Positions 35,399 to 47,060 are shown, counted from the stretch's first letter. The stretch is 64,000 bases of DNA from Boswellia sacra (GCA_013180625.2 SNVD02013715.1:1-64000); one strand, 5' to 3'. A program made the numbers and translations. Notes: a model not told the origin generated them from the sequence alone.

Positions 35399-36114
35399 CA
35401 ATGGCATGAACGGGAATATCATACTCTCATCCATTAGGAGCTCCCAAAGGCCGAAACCACCAGATGGCTTCTCCACATTCACCATGCTAGTCACCACATG
35501 CTGGAAGCAACCAATCACAATGGTAGGACTAGAGGCGATGGTCTCTTTTGAAGTAGTCACTAAGGAGAAGAACTAAGTGGCCTCTTCCCTCGACATCCCA
35601 TGACACTTGAAGATGGAGCCACAGGTTGAGAACCACGAGGACGTGGTAGAGGTGAAGAAGCCTAAACCTCATTTGGTTCTTGATGAGGATCACTGTCCCT
35701 ACATCTCCATGGCTCAAGGAGGAAGTCCTAGACCTCTCTGTATAGGATAACTTGTGAGCAGGGAACTGGATGTCATCTATGTACATCCTTGCTAAGAAAA
35801 TGGGCAAGTCTTCCTTACTTAAGGTGTGTGTATTGGCTATCTTGCAAGGTAAGGAGGAATCCTACGATTGGCCAACCCGTATGCCTAATCAAAAATGCGC
35901 TCTCCTAAGAACCACATATGAGCCTTGGGGCCCACCATCAACACTTGAACGTTCTCATTGTAGGAGTTTGCCAATTCTGACCATGGTCCTCCGGCCATGG
36001 CATAGTGTTCACCTACAAAACAAGAATGAGATAAGGTAAGTTTTCTTTTTAAAAATTCAAGACACTAACAATTCTTTTTATCATGTCCTAGGTGAGATTC
36101 AATTGCTAAAGATC
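35399..36114. other. Unassigned sequence that replaces the SIRE 3' LTR
   Basis: This stretch has a more balanced base composition than its surroundings and several mid-length open frames on both strands (35388-35576 plus, 35529-35807 minus, 35770-36039 plus). None resembles a family I recognise. It could be a decayed internal fragment of another retroelement. Confidence 0.35.
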
Positions 36115-36127
36115 CACTACAAGAAAA
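36115..36127 (+). other. Orphan CACTA-type terminus
   Basis: CACTACAAGAAAA is exactly the reverse complement of the CACTA 3' end at 15894-15906. No partner TTTTCTTGTAGTG end was seen downstream, and no subterminal GC-rich repeats follow. Confidence 0.45.
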
Positions 36128-36419
36128 TTTAAATACTTGATGCATCAATTTTTTTTAATTATTTGAGGTTTTTTTAGTGCTTCAATCACACATTGGACAA
36201 TGTTTAGAAAGTGAACCCATGTTTATAAATATTTGACACTGTACTATTTAAGTTATTTATGAAATTGCCATTTCCTATAAATATGTTATTTCCTTCTTCA
36301 TTTTCACAAAATCCTTCTTTTTTTTCCTGTCGCCCGCTCTTTCCCTCATTACTCTGTTACTAAAATACTCTTAGAAACCCTCTTTTCACACCGTCAGTTT
36401 CTTTGCTATCTTTCTATCT

Positions 36420-36749
36420 CTCTGTCATGCCTTACACTTAGAACTTACCACTCTATCTTGTTTGGCACTCAGTCATTGACCTCTCACCACTCAGTCGCTC
36501 TCTCATCTCACTAGTCGCCAGTTAGTTGCCCTGTCCCCTCTCTTTGCTCAGTCGACACAGCCAATTGGTAAGTGATTTTGTCGTTCATTTCGGTTCATTT
36601 GATTTATTATTATTTTTATTTTTTTACAAATTTCTTTCCTTCTTTCTTCTTCATTTTTTCCTTCTCACTTCTGCCTGGATCTCCATGTTCTTTCTTTGAA
36701 TTTTTCTTCTTATTCCCAAATCATTTCCACAGTTTCTCTTTTACCAGGT

Positions 36750-36789
<40 letters not shown>

Positions 36790-37419
36790 GTATATATCTC
36801 TGCTCATCTCTTGATGCGATCTCTCTTCCTCTCAATTTTCTATTTGTTCGTTTTTCTACTTTGTTGTTAGAAACTTGGTTGTGTTTGCTTGCTTTGGTAG
36901 GTTTTTTTCCAAGTTTTTTGTTGTTCTTTATTTTATTTTATTATTTCTTTTTTTAGGGCTAGATCTAAGAGTAAGAAAAAATTGAGCTTTTTGGGTTGGG
37001 AGGGTTATGAGTTAAATGGTTTTAAGAAAAAATGGTCTGATCAATCCATTGCCAGAAGAGGTAATGCTTTATGTTATAAATCTGCTCAAATTTTCTAGCA
37101 TCTTTGATGTTGTGGCACAATAACTTTAAAAATTCATCGCTTCCATAGTTAATACATTTCATCTAATATTGATTTTTTTTTTGTGAATAGCATGTCTTAA
37201 TGAGGAGTCCTATGCGGTTCATGGTGGTTGTGTATCTTCCTACAAAAGGGCAACAGGTTGCTTGCCTAGGCCACATAAAGAAGACAAAGTTTTTGGGAAT
37301 CTTGCCACTTCAGGTGTCATTCGGGTGGTTAGAACCATAGGGTTGCAGATTGTGACTGTAAAAGGAAAGAAGTACCTATTCTTCAGAGGCACGTTGCCAA
37401 TGACTTGCTGACCTTAAAG
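36420..37419 (+). pseudogene. Unidentified spliced host-gene fragment (5' exons), disrupted by a copia insertion
   Basis: I do not recognise the product. What can be seen: a pyrimidine-rich leader-like region (36300-36567) ends in AATTG|GTAAGTG, a consensus donor. An exon-like block 36957-37061 has a T-rich tract plus AG before it and AG|GTAATG after it. Another begins at 37191 after TTTGTGAATAG. Joining the two latter blocks keeps a frame without stops, containing LSFLGWEGYELNGFKKKW and, in the second exon, CLPRPHKEDKVFG and IVTVKGKKYLFF; it stops near 37409. Eleven bases further the copia target duplication begins. The frame continuity across both splice junctions supports a genuine gene remnant. 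It might be an intact gene allele elsewhere in the genome. Confidence 0.4.
36752..36788. repeat. (CT)n microsatellite
   Basis: About 18 CT units within the intron-like region that follows the leader donor site. CT tracts are common near 5' ends of plant genes. Confidence 0.95.
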
Positions 37420-37424
37420 GTTTG
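37420..37424. other. Left target-site duplication of the Tork-type copia
   Basis: GTTTG immediately before the LTR TG; it is repeated at 42621-42625. Confidence 0.9.
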
Positions 37425-37874
37425 TGTTAGGGAATTGAACACTCTTACCGCAGCTCAAATAAAAGACAAGAAACAAATTGTTATGTTAGAAATAACAATT
37501 TGGGTGGCACTGCCCTCCACAATAAATAAAATAGACAACTTGGGCGGCTCAGCCTTACCACAGTAAATAAATTAAAGGCAATTAAAGAAAATAAAGACAC
37601 AAATATTTAACGTGCTAAACCCTCAATTTGAGGGAAACCTCCACTGGACAAGACCGAAAATATTTCACTATGAAGAAAAATATTACAATCTCTTTCACAA
37701 TTAGAATGGAGGAGATTACAAGGGAGGAAGAAGAGAAAAGCTTAATACATAAGTTTGGTACACTTTTAAGAGGGGGAGGAGGCTTTATTATATAGCCAAG
37801 CCTCCCCACCTCTATTTTGTTTCCCACCGATGTGGGATTGGGTGAAAGGCAAAAATGCCTTCACCCACTTCACA
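37425..37874 (-). repeat. 3' LTR of the Tork-type copia
   Basis: Low-coordinate LTR, TG...CA ends, 450 bp; nearly identical to 42170-42620. The polypurine tract lies at 37875-37888. Confidence 0.95.
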
Positions 37875-37888
37875 ATCTCCCACTTGAA
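37875..37888 (-). other. Polypurine tract of the Tork-type copia
   Basis: On the minus strand TTCAAGTGGGAGAT abuts the 3' LTR, the classic copia plus-strand primer site. Confidence 0.85.
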
Positions 37889-37926
37889 GGCATTTTTCCT
37901 TTCAGTCTTGTCTCTATACATGCTGC

Positions 37927-40900
37927 TCACGTCTCTAACAGGCCACAAGACGTTCTACACCAGATGAACTTGTCAGTATTAATTGGTTTGGTTAATGCAT
38001 CTGCTATGTTGTCCTTCGTGTGGATTTTCTGCATATCCACTATTCCATCTTCCACTACTTCTCGTACATAATGATATTGAACTCCTATGTGCTTCGTTCT
38101 TGAATGAAAGGCTGGATTCCTTGCAATATGCAAGGCACTCTGACTGTCACAAAATAAAGAAATCTTCTCTTGTTTGTGCCCGAGTTCCTCCAATAACCTT
38201 TTGATCCAAATAGCTTCCTTGCAAGCTTGTGTAGCTGCCATATACTCTGCTTCTGTTGTAGATAGAGCCACAACAGTTTGAAGTTTGGATACCCAGCTCA
38301 CAGCACCTCCTACAAGTGTAAACACATAGCCTATAGTGGACTTCTTTTTGTCAATATCTCCAGCAAAATCTGAATCAACATAGCCCCTGACAATGAACTT
38401 TGATCCTCCATAGTATAGTGCAGCATCAGAGGTTCCTTTGATGTATCTAAGGATCCTCTTAACAGAGTTCCAATGCTCTCTTCCCGGATTAGCCATGATC
38501 TACTGACCGCTCCCACTGCTTGTGCAATGTCTGGTCTTGTACAAATCATAGCATATATTAGGCTCCCTACTACTGATGCATACGGTACTCGAGACATTTC
38601 CATCCTCTCCGCTTCATTGCTAGGACTCATACCTGAGGATAATTTATGATTAACAGGAAATGGGGTAGAAATTGGCTTACAATCTTGCATGTTGAAGCGA
38701 CGCAAGATTTTCTTCAAGTAGTTCTTTTGAGATAGCCAAATCTTCCTGTTTTTTCTGTCTCGGTGAATTTGCATCCCTAGAATCTTGTTTGCCGGTCCTA
38801 AATCCTTCATTTCAAATCCCCTAGCCAATTGTGCCTTTAATTCTTGGACCTGATCTTTGTTAGTGCCTGTTACCAACATATCGTCCACGTACAACAGCAA
38901 AATGATAAAGTCTTCCTCAAACCTCTTGTAATAAGTACAATGATCTGAACTGAGTCTGTTGTACCCAAGGCTGATGATGAATGAATCAAATCTCTTGTAC
39001 CAACACCTTGGCGCCTGTTTTAAGCCGTATAGAGATTTGGTCAACCTGCAAACCAAGTTTTCTTTTCCTTCTTTAACAAAACCTTCCGGTTGGAGCATAT
39101 AAATTTCTTCTTCAAGTTCTCCATGAAGAAACGCAGTTTTTACATCTAACTGCTCTAAGTGTAAGTCAAAAGTAGCACACATAGCCAAGACTGCTCGAAT
39201 TGTTGTAAGTCTTACCACAGGAGAGAATATCTCATTGAAATCAACTCCTTCTTTCTAAGCATATCCTTTGACCACCAGTCTAGCACGATACCGCTCCACT
39301 TGATCATTCCCATCACGTTTGATCTTGTAGACCCATTTGTTTCCGATGGCTTTTCTTCCATGTGGTAGTGGCACAAGATCCCATGTCTTGTTTTTGTCTA
39401 AAGCTTCCATCTCTTCATGCATTGCTGTCATCCATAGAGATGCATCAGAACTTTTTATAGCCTCCTGAAAGGTTGAAGGCTCCCCATCTTCTGTTAGGAG
39501 ACAGTATGCAACATTGCTCGCCATCACATATTCTGAGTGCCAAGAAGGTTCCCTTCTTTCTCGAGTTGATCGACGGACTTTAGGTGCTTCAGACTCGACT
39601 GGTTCTTGATCATCGTGTTCTGGTATTGCTTCAGAAGAAACTGTTTCTTCCTGTATTGATACAGTCTCAACATTTTTCTTCGTGCTATCGCTTTCTTCAC
39701 ATTTAAACATGTCTTCTATAAAGACATCATCCCTACTGATGACAATCTTATGGGCAGTAGGATCCCATAAGCGATACCCCTTTACTCCATCAGCATATCC
39801 CAAGAAGATACATTTCCTGGATTTTGGATCCAGCTTCGTTCTTTCTTGGTCATGATACATCACATAAGCAGGACATCCGAAAATATGAAGGGAGGAATAA
39901 TCAGTTGGCTTACCGGTCCACATCTCCATAGGTGTCTTCATCTCAATTGCTGTTAATGGAGACCTATTTATCAAGTAACAGGCTGTAGTGGCTGCTTCTG
40001 CCCAAAATGTCTTAGGTAGACTCGCAGTCCTTAGTAACGCTCTCATTCTTTCTGCGAGAGTTCTATTTGTCCGCTCTGCTACTCCATTTTGTTGTGGTGT
40101 ATAAGCAACTGTCTTCTGCCATTTCACACCTTCTTTACTGCAAAAAGCATCAAATTCCTTGTTGCAGAATTCTCTCCCATTATCTGTCCTCAAACACTTG
40201 ATCCTTTTTCCGGATTCAAGTTCCACCTGTACTTTGAAGGCTTTGAATACAGGAAATACATCTGACTTTTTCTTGATGATATATACCCAACATCTCCTAG
40301 AATAATTATCCACAAACAATACAAAGTAGTTTGCTCCTCCTAGGGACGTAACCGGTGATTCCCAAACATCAGAATGAATCAAGTCTAGAATGTTTTTACT
40401 CTTAGCAATAGATCTGCTAAAACTCAGTCTACTCTGCTTGCTAATAACACAATGCTCACAGAATGGTAAACTTACAGTTTTGATTCCAGGAAGCAGTTTT
40501 CGATCAGAGAGAATCTTCAAACCCTTTTCGGACATATGGCCAAGTCTTCGATGCCATATCATAAACAATTCTTCTCCAGAACTAGCAACTGCTGTTTCTG
40601 CCTCCTGAACCGTTTCTCCATGGAGCATGTATAGGTTAGCAGCAATCTTTTCTGCCTTCATCACCACAAGTGCGCCTCTGACAACCTTCATGATCCTATT
40701 TTTCGTATGGAACTCACATCCGAGGTCATCCAACTGTCCCATCGATAGCAAATTTTTCTTCAAGCCAGTCACATGTCGTACATCTTGGATAGTGCGAATC
40801 GTACCATCAAACATTTTTACTTTGATGGTTCCAATACCAGCGATTTTTAAGGCATGATCATCACCCATGTACACAGACCCTTCTGAGATAGGTTTATATT

Positions 40901-41846
40901 GATAGAACCAATCTCTTCTAGAAGTCATATGCCATGTTGCTGCTGAATCAATTAACCATATATCAGCAAACCTTTTTCTGCCTTCCACGACTGTTGTTGT
41001 CTCGCTGCACAAGATTTCGCCATTCCCTGAAGTACTTGCTACACAACCTTGAGATCCTGACGACTCAGATTCTTTTCCTTTGCTGTTTCCCTCTCCATTC
41101 TTCTTAAGATGCCAACACTCGTTTTTCACGTGCCCTTGCTTTCCACAATGGTAGCATTTAATAAACTTCCTTCCTTTAGACTTTCCCCTGTTCTGATTGT
41201 GACTCCCACTGGAACCACGTTCCCTTGATCTCCCTCTGTTGGCGGATAAAGCCTCTGCATGTTGAGAAGTCATTATTCTGTCTTCCTTGTTTTTACGTCT
41301 GCTTTCTTCTTCTAAGACAGCAGCCGCAACATCATTAAAGACTAGAGATGACTTCATTGAACCATTTGCCAAGTTGAGGATGAGATTATCATATGAATCA
41401 GGTAGACTCTGAAGTAGAAGCTCAGCACGTTCCTTCTCTTCTATGTTATGCTCCATGGTTGAGAGTTGAGAGAATAACGTCTTCAAAGTGTTGATATGTT
41501 CAGTCACCGGAGTGGTTTCTGACATACGAAGAGTGTACAGCTTCCTTTTCAAGAAAATTTTGTTGTGTAGAGATTTGGCTTCATACAAGCTTGTCAAAGT
41601 ATCCCAAATCTCCTTTGTAGAGTTTAATTCTTGAATACTTGACAGCACTTTATCTGCAACTGCTAGATGTAGACTTGCCATCGCATCACCATCTATCTTC
41701 TCCCATTTATTTTCATCTTGCATATTTTTCGGTCTTCCATCAATTGCTTCAAGGCAATTTTCTTTTCTCAAGATAGCCTTTATTTTAATTTTCCATAGCC
41801 CAAAGTTGTTTCCATCAAACTTCTCTATCTTGAATTTGGCTGCCAT
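37927..41846 (-). pseudogene. Tork/Tnt1-type gag-pol polyprotein with one amber codon and one frameshift
   Basis: I start at the ATG at 41846 (MAAKFKIEKFDG) rather than the upstream in-frame ATG at 41936, because copia gag proteins of this clade begin this way. Domains in order are: gag, with knuckle CYHCGKQGHVKNEC (~41110-41155); protease with WLIDSAATWHM (catalytic Asp kept); pre-integrase LWHRRLGHM-like motif; integrase DDE residues in HSDVW, RTDNGREF and NGVAERTNR; RT with DVKTAFLHGE and the intact box YVDDM (~38880); RNase H with STTEAEYMA and DALTKPI. A TAG at 39255-39257 falls where GYAQKEG is usual, and one base is missing near 38500 (before MANPGREHW), shifting the frame. The natural stop is at 37927-37929. 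All catalytic residues I checked are present. Confidence 0.95.
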
Positions 41847-42156
41847 TTGTCTTGCAGTGAACAGTACCGTATATGTGAACAGTAACCTTGAATAGTATCG
41901 TATACGTGAACAGTAACAGTATCCGCATACGTACACCTCTGCTAAACAGTAACCAAGAATAGTAGTAAGTGCCGGTACGATTTAATATACACCAGGAAAG
42001 CTTCCAGGAAACACTGGAGGGGTCACAAGCGGTCCCACTTAAAACCCAGTCTCCTTAGACTCTTATCGTCTTTTTGACAAAGCTTTCCTAGACATGTATA
42101 TAACCATACAAGTAATCACTCACTGTCCTAACCCTTGGCTCTGCCTTCGCAACCTT

Positions 42157-42168
42157 GCTCTGATACCA
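42157..42168 (-). other. Primer-binding site of the Tork-type copia
   Basis: On the minus strand TGGTATCAGAGC lies one base inside the 5' LTR, a perfect match to the initiator tRNA-Met complement. Confidence 0.95.
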
Positions 42169-42169
42169 C

Positions 42170-42620
42170 TGTTAGGAGATTGAACACTCCTACCGCAGCT
42201 CAAATAAAAGACAAGAAACAAATTGTTATGTTAGAAATAACAATTTGGGTGGCACTGCCCTCCACAATAAATAAAATAGTCAACTTGGGCGGCTCAGCCT
42301 TACCACAGTAAATAAATTAAAGGCAATTAAAGAAAATAAAGACACAAATATTTAACGTGGTAAAACCCTCAATTTGAGGGAAACCTCCACGAGACAAGAC
42401 CGAAAATATTTTACTATGAAGAAAAATATTACAATCTCTCTCACAATTAGAATGGAGGAGATTACAAGGGAGGAAGAAGAGAAAATCTTAATACATAAGC
42501 TTGGTACACTTTTAAGAGGGGGAGGAGGCTTTATTATATAGTCAAGCCTCCCCACCTCTATTTTGTTTCCCACCAATGTGGGATTGGGTGAAAGGCAAAA
42601 ATGCATTCACCCACTTCACA
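42170..42620 (-). repeat. 5' LTR of the Tork-type copia
   Basis: High-coordinate LTR, 451 bp, flanked on the inside by the primer-binding site and on the outside by the GTTTG duplication. Confidence 0.95.
42531..42540 (-). promoter_or_regulatory. TATA box of the Tork-type 5' LTR
   Basis: TATATAATAA on the minus strand, conserved at 37785-37794 in the other LTR. It is followed by a purine-poor CCTCCCC/CTCTTAAAAG transcript-start-like region. Confidence 0.6.
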
Positions 42621-42625
42621 GTTTG
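42621..42625. other. Right target-site duplication of the Tork-type copia
   Basis: GTTTG directly after the LTR CA end, identical to 37420-37424. Confidence 0.9.
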
Positions 42626-43688
42626 TTTAAAAATTTGTGAATACTATTGTGTGATTATCTTCTATCATCTTCCTGCAAAATGTCTTGTACTACTTTTATT
42701 GATTTCGTAAATTTCATTGCATTGATATCTTTGACTAACAAGCTTACGTTATGTATTGCCCTGTTCTAAGACTAGTCATTATGCTTGTATAGAATCTGTA
42801 TGGTCCACCAAGGGGATCCTAGTATGCATAAGCATCTTGAATCAATGTAGAGAATCAAGTGTTCTTCAAAGCATGCCATCTAATCAGATGCTACAACGTA
42901 TGAATTCTGGAATTGGAATGCCATTGTCATTGGAGGAAGATAAAGCAGAGAGATCAAAAATGAACATGATGAACCAAAACTCTCTAGAAGCAATTGTAGC
43001 GTCTTCTCCAAATCATGAACATTAATTCTGGAACTGGAATGCTAGTAAGATATTTAAGTGCCTATCTTGATATTTTTGTGGTCTTTTCTAATCATGACCT
43101 CAACATGATTTCTTAATTTAAAAACAGATCATAGGCCTTTGGTTCTAGATAACACTTTCAAATGGTAAATGTAGAGGAAGTATTTATGGACATGTTATGG
43201 AAAATTCAAGATCCCCAGACACTAGCATATTATAAAGTTTATTGAATAGTGAGTGGGAAAAATTCTTCAATTTAAATCTTTGGCATTTGGAAAACAAGAG
43301 GCTCGGGGTCTAACTGAGTGAAGAACCCTAGAGTCAAAACTATTTTTCTTTTTTTTTGCCTTCAAACTAATTCTTTAATTGCTTTTTAATTGAGGTTCAA
43401 ACTTCATTCCCAAGCTAATCATGATTATACATGCAAATAGCAGTTGATTAACTATTAATACATTCCCCTTTTCATATTTTTATTGTTGATTTTTTTAAAT
43501 GTATATTTGGGTTCATTTGGACCTCAAAGATTTAATGCATTTTGCATGCTTTAATATCTTGCTTTGCACTGCTCTACATGTATAGAAATTTTTAGTATTG
43601 CCATTTCTGTTTTATATTGTCATTCAATCCAGTTTCCTTGGGTTCTAAAAGTAACTTCTCTAGATATTCCAAATGCACTCAATTATTG
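42626..43688. other. Continuation of the interrupted host sequence
   Basis: This resumes the sequence cut by the copia at 37424. An open block at 42756-43025 (Met/Asn/Gln-rich, with LQSMPSNQMLQRMNSG) ends at a stop. It could contain an exon, but I cannot identify a family. Confidence 0.35.
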
Positions 43689-44178
43689 GATTTGGATTTT
43701 TCTGCCAGAGAGCTGAAATTGTTCAATGGGTGAATCAAGGGCAAGGTGAGGTGGTTAATAACCATGTAAAACAAAATGTGCATTTTACCATTAAATGGCA
43801 TGGTGGGATACTAGCACATCTTGAAGCGTCCCAGACTACTTTTTTATCCAAGATAGTTTTGCATAATAACTCAAGAACATCTATCAACAACTGTTATGGT
43901 TTTTGCTGTCGGCATTTCACAAGCTTACTTGTTGATAATCTTTATGACTCCGTCGCCTTCAGATTCGGAGACCTCGATACCTCTATTGAAGGTAAATTTA
44001 TTTATCTAGATTTTTCTATAAATAAAATTACAAAGGATAGATTTCTATTCAATATTATTTATTGTAGGATGCTTCAAGGAGTAGTTCAATTTTGTGACAA
44101 AGAAGTCAAATCAGTCCAATTTCAATTTCAGCGTTGCAAATCAGTGCTTCAGTCAAAGTCAAAGAATGCATTACTGGT
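43689..44178 (+). pseudogene. Two exon-like blocks of an unidentified gene
   Basis: A T-rich tract ending TTTTTCTGCCAG precedes an open block at 43689-43993 that contains EIVQWVNQGQGEVVNNHVK and ends GAAG|GTAAATTT. A second block follows TTTATTGTAG at about 44069 and runs to ACTG|GTATATT near 44176 (MLQGVVQFCDKEVKSVQ). Splice-like borders and normal residue composition argue for exons. The second block in its best frame does not join the first in phase, so the model is imperfect. I do not recognise the protein; it may belong with the exons at 36957-37409. Confidence 0.35.
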
Positions 44179-45532
44179 ATATTATTATCTCTAGTCATTC
44201 ACTTCGTGGCAGAATGATAAGCTAAAAGTTGTTTAAGATGAATTTCAATATTACATTATTAAATTATATAGTAGAAATTGCTTGTATATTAGTAAACAAA
44301 TATCAGTAAGAGATTTTGAAGGACAGCCGGAGTAATGAACTATAATAACAAGCCATAGGATGTTTCATCTGTAACCAATATTTTTGAAGCAGTATTGTTG
44401 ATAAGAGTATTTGTCGTCTTTTTGATCACTTTTATGCATGTATCGTGGATTTGCATAAAGAAAATGGTTTCTTTATTATTTCTCTTGAGAAATTTTTTTT
44501 TTTTGTATTTATTGCTATAATATATCTTACTTTGTTAGAATATACTCAATCATTTTTAGGACATAATTAGCCTAATGGCAATTATAGGAAATAGATTCCT
44601 GTGATAGAGTTCATAATTGAAATTCATATTTTTTTGGCTTTGTGTTTTATTACAAGATATTATTTTATTTAATTAAATTCCTATTTTTAAAAACTAGAAC
44701 ATATATTATAAATACCTTTTTTTTAAAGAAAAATATAATAATATATATGATACTGACACGTATCATATATATAATTATATATTTTTTTTATTTTTCTAAT
44801 CAATCTTATTTGTCATAAAAAAAGAGTCAAATATGATATCGTACTCGCCATTAAATAGGCATATATATTTGACTAGAAACTATGAGTCAAATATGTTACT
44901 GTACTTATTTTACCGTTTGACTAATAATCAAATAAATTAAATAATATTATATTAGATAGTGACATACCTGACACAAGAAAATAGTCAAATATTTAGTTAT
45001 TTGACCACTGAGAAGCCCCTGATTGTCCCAAGCCAATTGATCAATTCATGTCAAAATAGTGCCTACATACCCACGTATGCTAAAAAATGACAAGAAAGGA
45101 TATTAGTGGCAAGATCTAGAAAATAAAAGGGCAAGGAAGGAAAGATAAAAGTATACCTCGACCAGAAAAGAAAAACCACCAATAGTATGCTACCCTTGAT
45201 AGCGTAGGTCAAGATGGTAGTAAAAATAGGCCAAGACGAGACAGCCCAAGTCCAAGTGTCGATCATTTTAAAATCGTGTAGGTCGTAAAGAAGGCTCAGC
45301 TCACCAGAATTCGATGTATTCATAAACAACATCGTATTAATGAGACAGAAAATAAAACATCGTACACAGTACTTAATCTCCGCACTCGCCTCAAGATGAT
45401 GTCCCTTTCATTGCTATCCGATGGGTCAATAAGGGACAACGTTGGTGTTGTCATAGTGAGCAATGAAGTTCAAGGAAATGGCTACAGTCCAGCAGCCGGA
45501 CCAATACAGTTGGGACTGTAGCATCATGTAGC
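44179..45532. other. AT-rich DNA left of the hAT element
   Basis: No gene recognised. AGTCAAATAT and its inverse ATTTGACT recur at about 44828, 44864, 44892 and 44982, a loose palindromic cluster that might be a decayed miniature element. The last ~180 bp before the hAT have higher GC and continue in the flank right of the hAT. Confidence 0.4.
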
Positions 45533-45540
45533 CTTACTGT
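45533..45540. other. Left 8-bp target-site duplication of the hAT element
   Basis: CTTACTGT, repeated exactly at 52210-52217. An 8-bp duplication is the hallmark of hAT integration. Confidence 0.95.
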
Positions 45541-45610
45541 TAGGGATGGCAATGGGGCGGGGCGGGGCGGGGCGGGTTTGGGGCGGTAGGTACCCGTCCC
45601 CGCCCCTAAA
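45541..45610. repeat. Left terminal inverted repeat and G-rich subterminal zone of the hAT
   Basis: TAGGGATGGCAAT is followed by four GGGGC units and further G-runs (GGGTTTGGGGCGG). The sequence is able in principle to form a four-stranded G structure and is complementary in type to the right end. Confidence 0.9.
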
Positions 45611-46076
45611 CATTTATATTTTTACAATTAACCCCCTATAATATTTATATTTTTGTAATCAACCCCTATAACATTTACAACCCCAAATTTTTATCATATT
45701 ATTTTGATCATTTTTAACAATCATAAAAATAATAGATCTTTAAACTAAAATCAAAAATGATATACACAACAACGAAATTAACAACTAAAAAACATCATTC
45801 CATTACAAGTCCAAGATTATCAAGTCAACAACAATTCAACAAACAAAACAATTATAAGTTACCAACAAGTACATAACTACAACAATAATAAACACTATAA
45901 GTAAACATACTCATAAAAATAAAAGCACACCAACACAAACATAGAAACAAGTAAATAATCAATACTGTCAACACTTCAATAAAAGTAAACCAACAAGTTG
46001 ATAGCACACATTAACTTCCTATATCCAACACTTCAATGAAACATTCTCACAATCACAAAGATGTCATTGAACTTCC
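45611..46076. other. Non-coding DNA downstream of the hAT transposase
   Basis: AT-rich 3' region of the minus-strand transposase gene. No separate gene is visible. Confidence 0.6.
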
Positions 46077-47060
46077 TCATTCATCATCCACTGTTTCCCC
46101 TCCAACCATCTCTTCTTGAGGAATTATACCTAAAAACATAATAAGTAAATTAATAATTAAATGAAAATAATAATAGTCAATAAGATAAACTTAATATAAT
46201 ACAAAGTATACCTCGCGTTTTTAGCCATAACCAATTTTAAGTGCACATTAATGCCTCCAATGTTTCAGGAAGAAGTCTACTTCGATGTGGACTCAAAATT
46301 CTACCACTTGTGCTAAAGGCGGACTCAGATGAAACTGTGGATACTGGGATGGCCAATACATCTCTAGCAATAGTGGACAATACAGGAAACTTACTTTTAT
46401 TCATTTTCCACCAAAGTAAAACATCAAAATCAGGATCACTAACTGCATGATCCTCTAAATAAATATCTAGTTCAGACTTTTTTTGCAATCCCATATTAGT
46501 GCTCTCTTTAAATTTTTCATATTCAATATCAAACTCACTTGATGCATCGTTTCCTATAACATCCCCTTTATGTGATAAATTTACAACAAATTCCCTTTGC
46601 TCATTACCCAATCCTAATGCACATTGATAATTTATCACCAAGTCCTCACAAAGAAGTCGCACTCTGGCAATATACTCAAAAGCATCATCTCCATAAATCT
46701 TCTTATATACAAACTCCACCATTACCATTTTACACCTAGGATCCAAAACCACAGGCACACCTAACACTCCATGGATAACATTCCAATATTTTTCAAATTT
46801 TTCTATCATTGCATTAGCCATTTTGTGAATCTTTTCAGAAGGAGACGTAAGCCAAGATGTCAAAGATAATCTTAATTTACCAATTTTTGGAAAAAACTTG
46901 TTTGTTGTTGGATAATTTGTTCCAGAAAAAATTTCAGTCAACTTATAGAACTTTTCCAAATGATCACACACAAGTTTTGCTGCTGACCACTCCTCTTCCT
47001 TGGGCAAATTTGTATATTGACTATCACGTTTCTTTAAGCGAACAAATACATCTTTATAGG

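Larger units (their letters stand above)
37425..42620 (-). mobile_element. Nearly complete Tork/Tnt1-type Ty1/copia retrotransposon
   Basis: It has two 450-bp LTRs that differ by only a few substitutions and single-base indels, a tRNA-iMet primer-binding site, one long gag-pol frame, a polypurine tract, and perfect 5-bp GTTTG target duplications. The polyprotein starts MAAKFKIEKFDGNNF, as in Tnt1-type elements. Only one nonsense codon and one single-base deletion were found in about 3.9 kb of coding sequence. This is the youngest-looking element in the window. Confidence 0.95.

Noticed and set aside
36572..36956. Phe/Ser/Leu-rich frames
   Set aside because: Caused by T- and CT-rich intron-like DNA including a (CT)n tract.
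41847..41936. Upstream in-frame ATG extending the Tork gag by 30 residues
   Set aside because: Gag of this clade starts at MAAKF; the extension reads leader sequence with repeated GTGAACAGTA words.
44740..45010. Clustered AGTCAAATAT/ATTTGACT words as a miniature inverted-repeat element
   Set aside because: The words are short and irregularly spaced; no matching ends or target duplication could be found by eye.
45063..45332. Hydrophobic minus-strand frame resembling a small membrane protein
   Set aside because: Single short frame in AT-rich DNA with no family resemblance, no supporting neighbours and no splice context.
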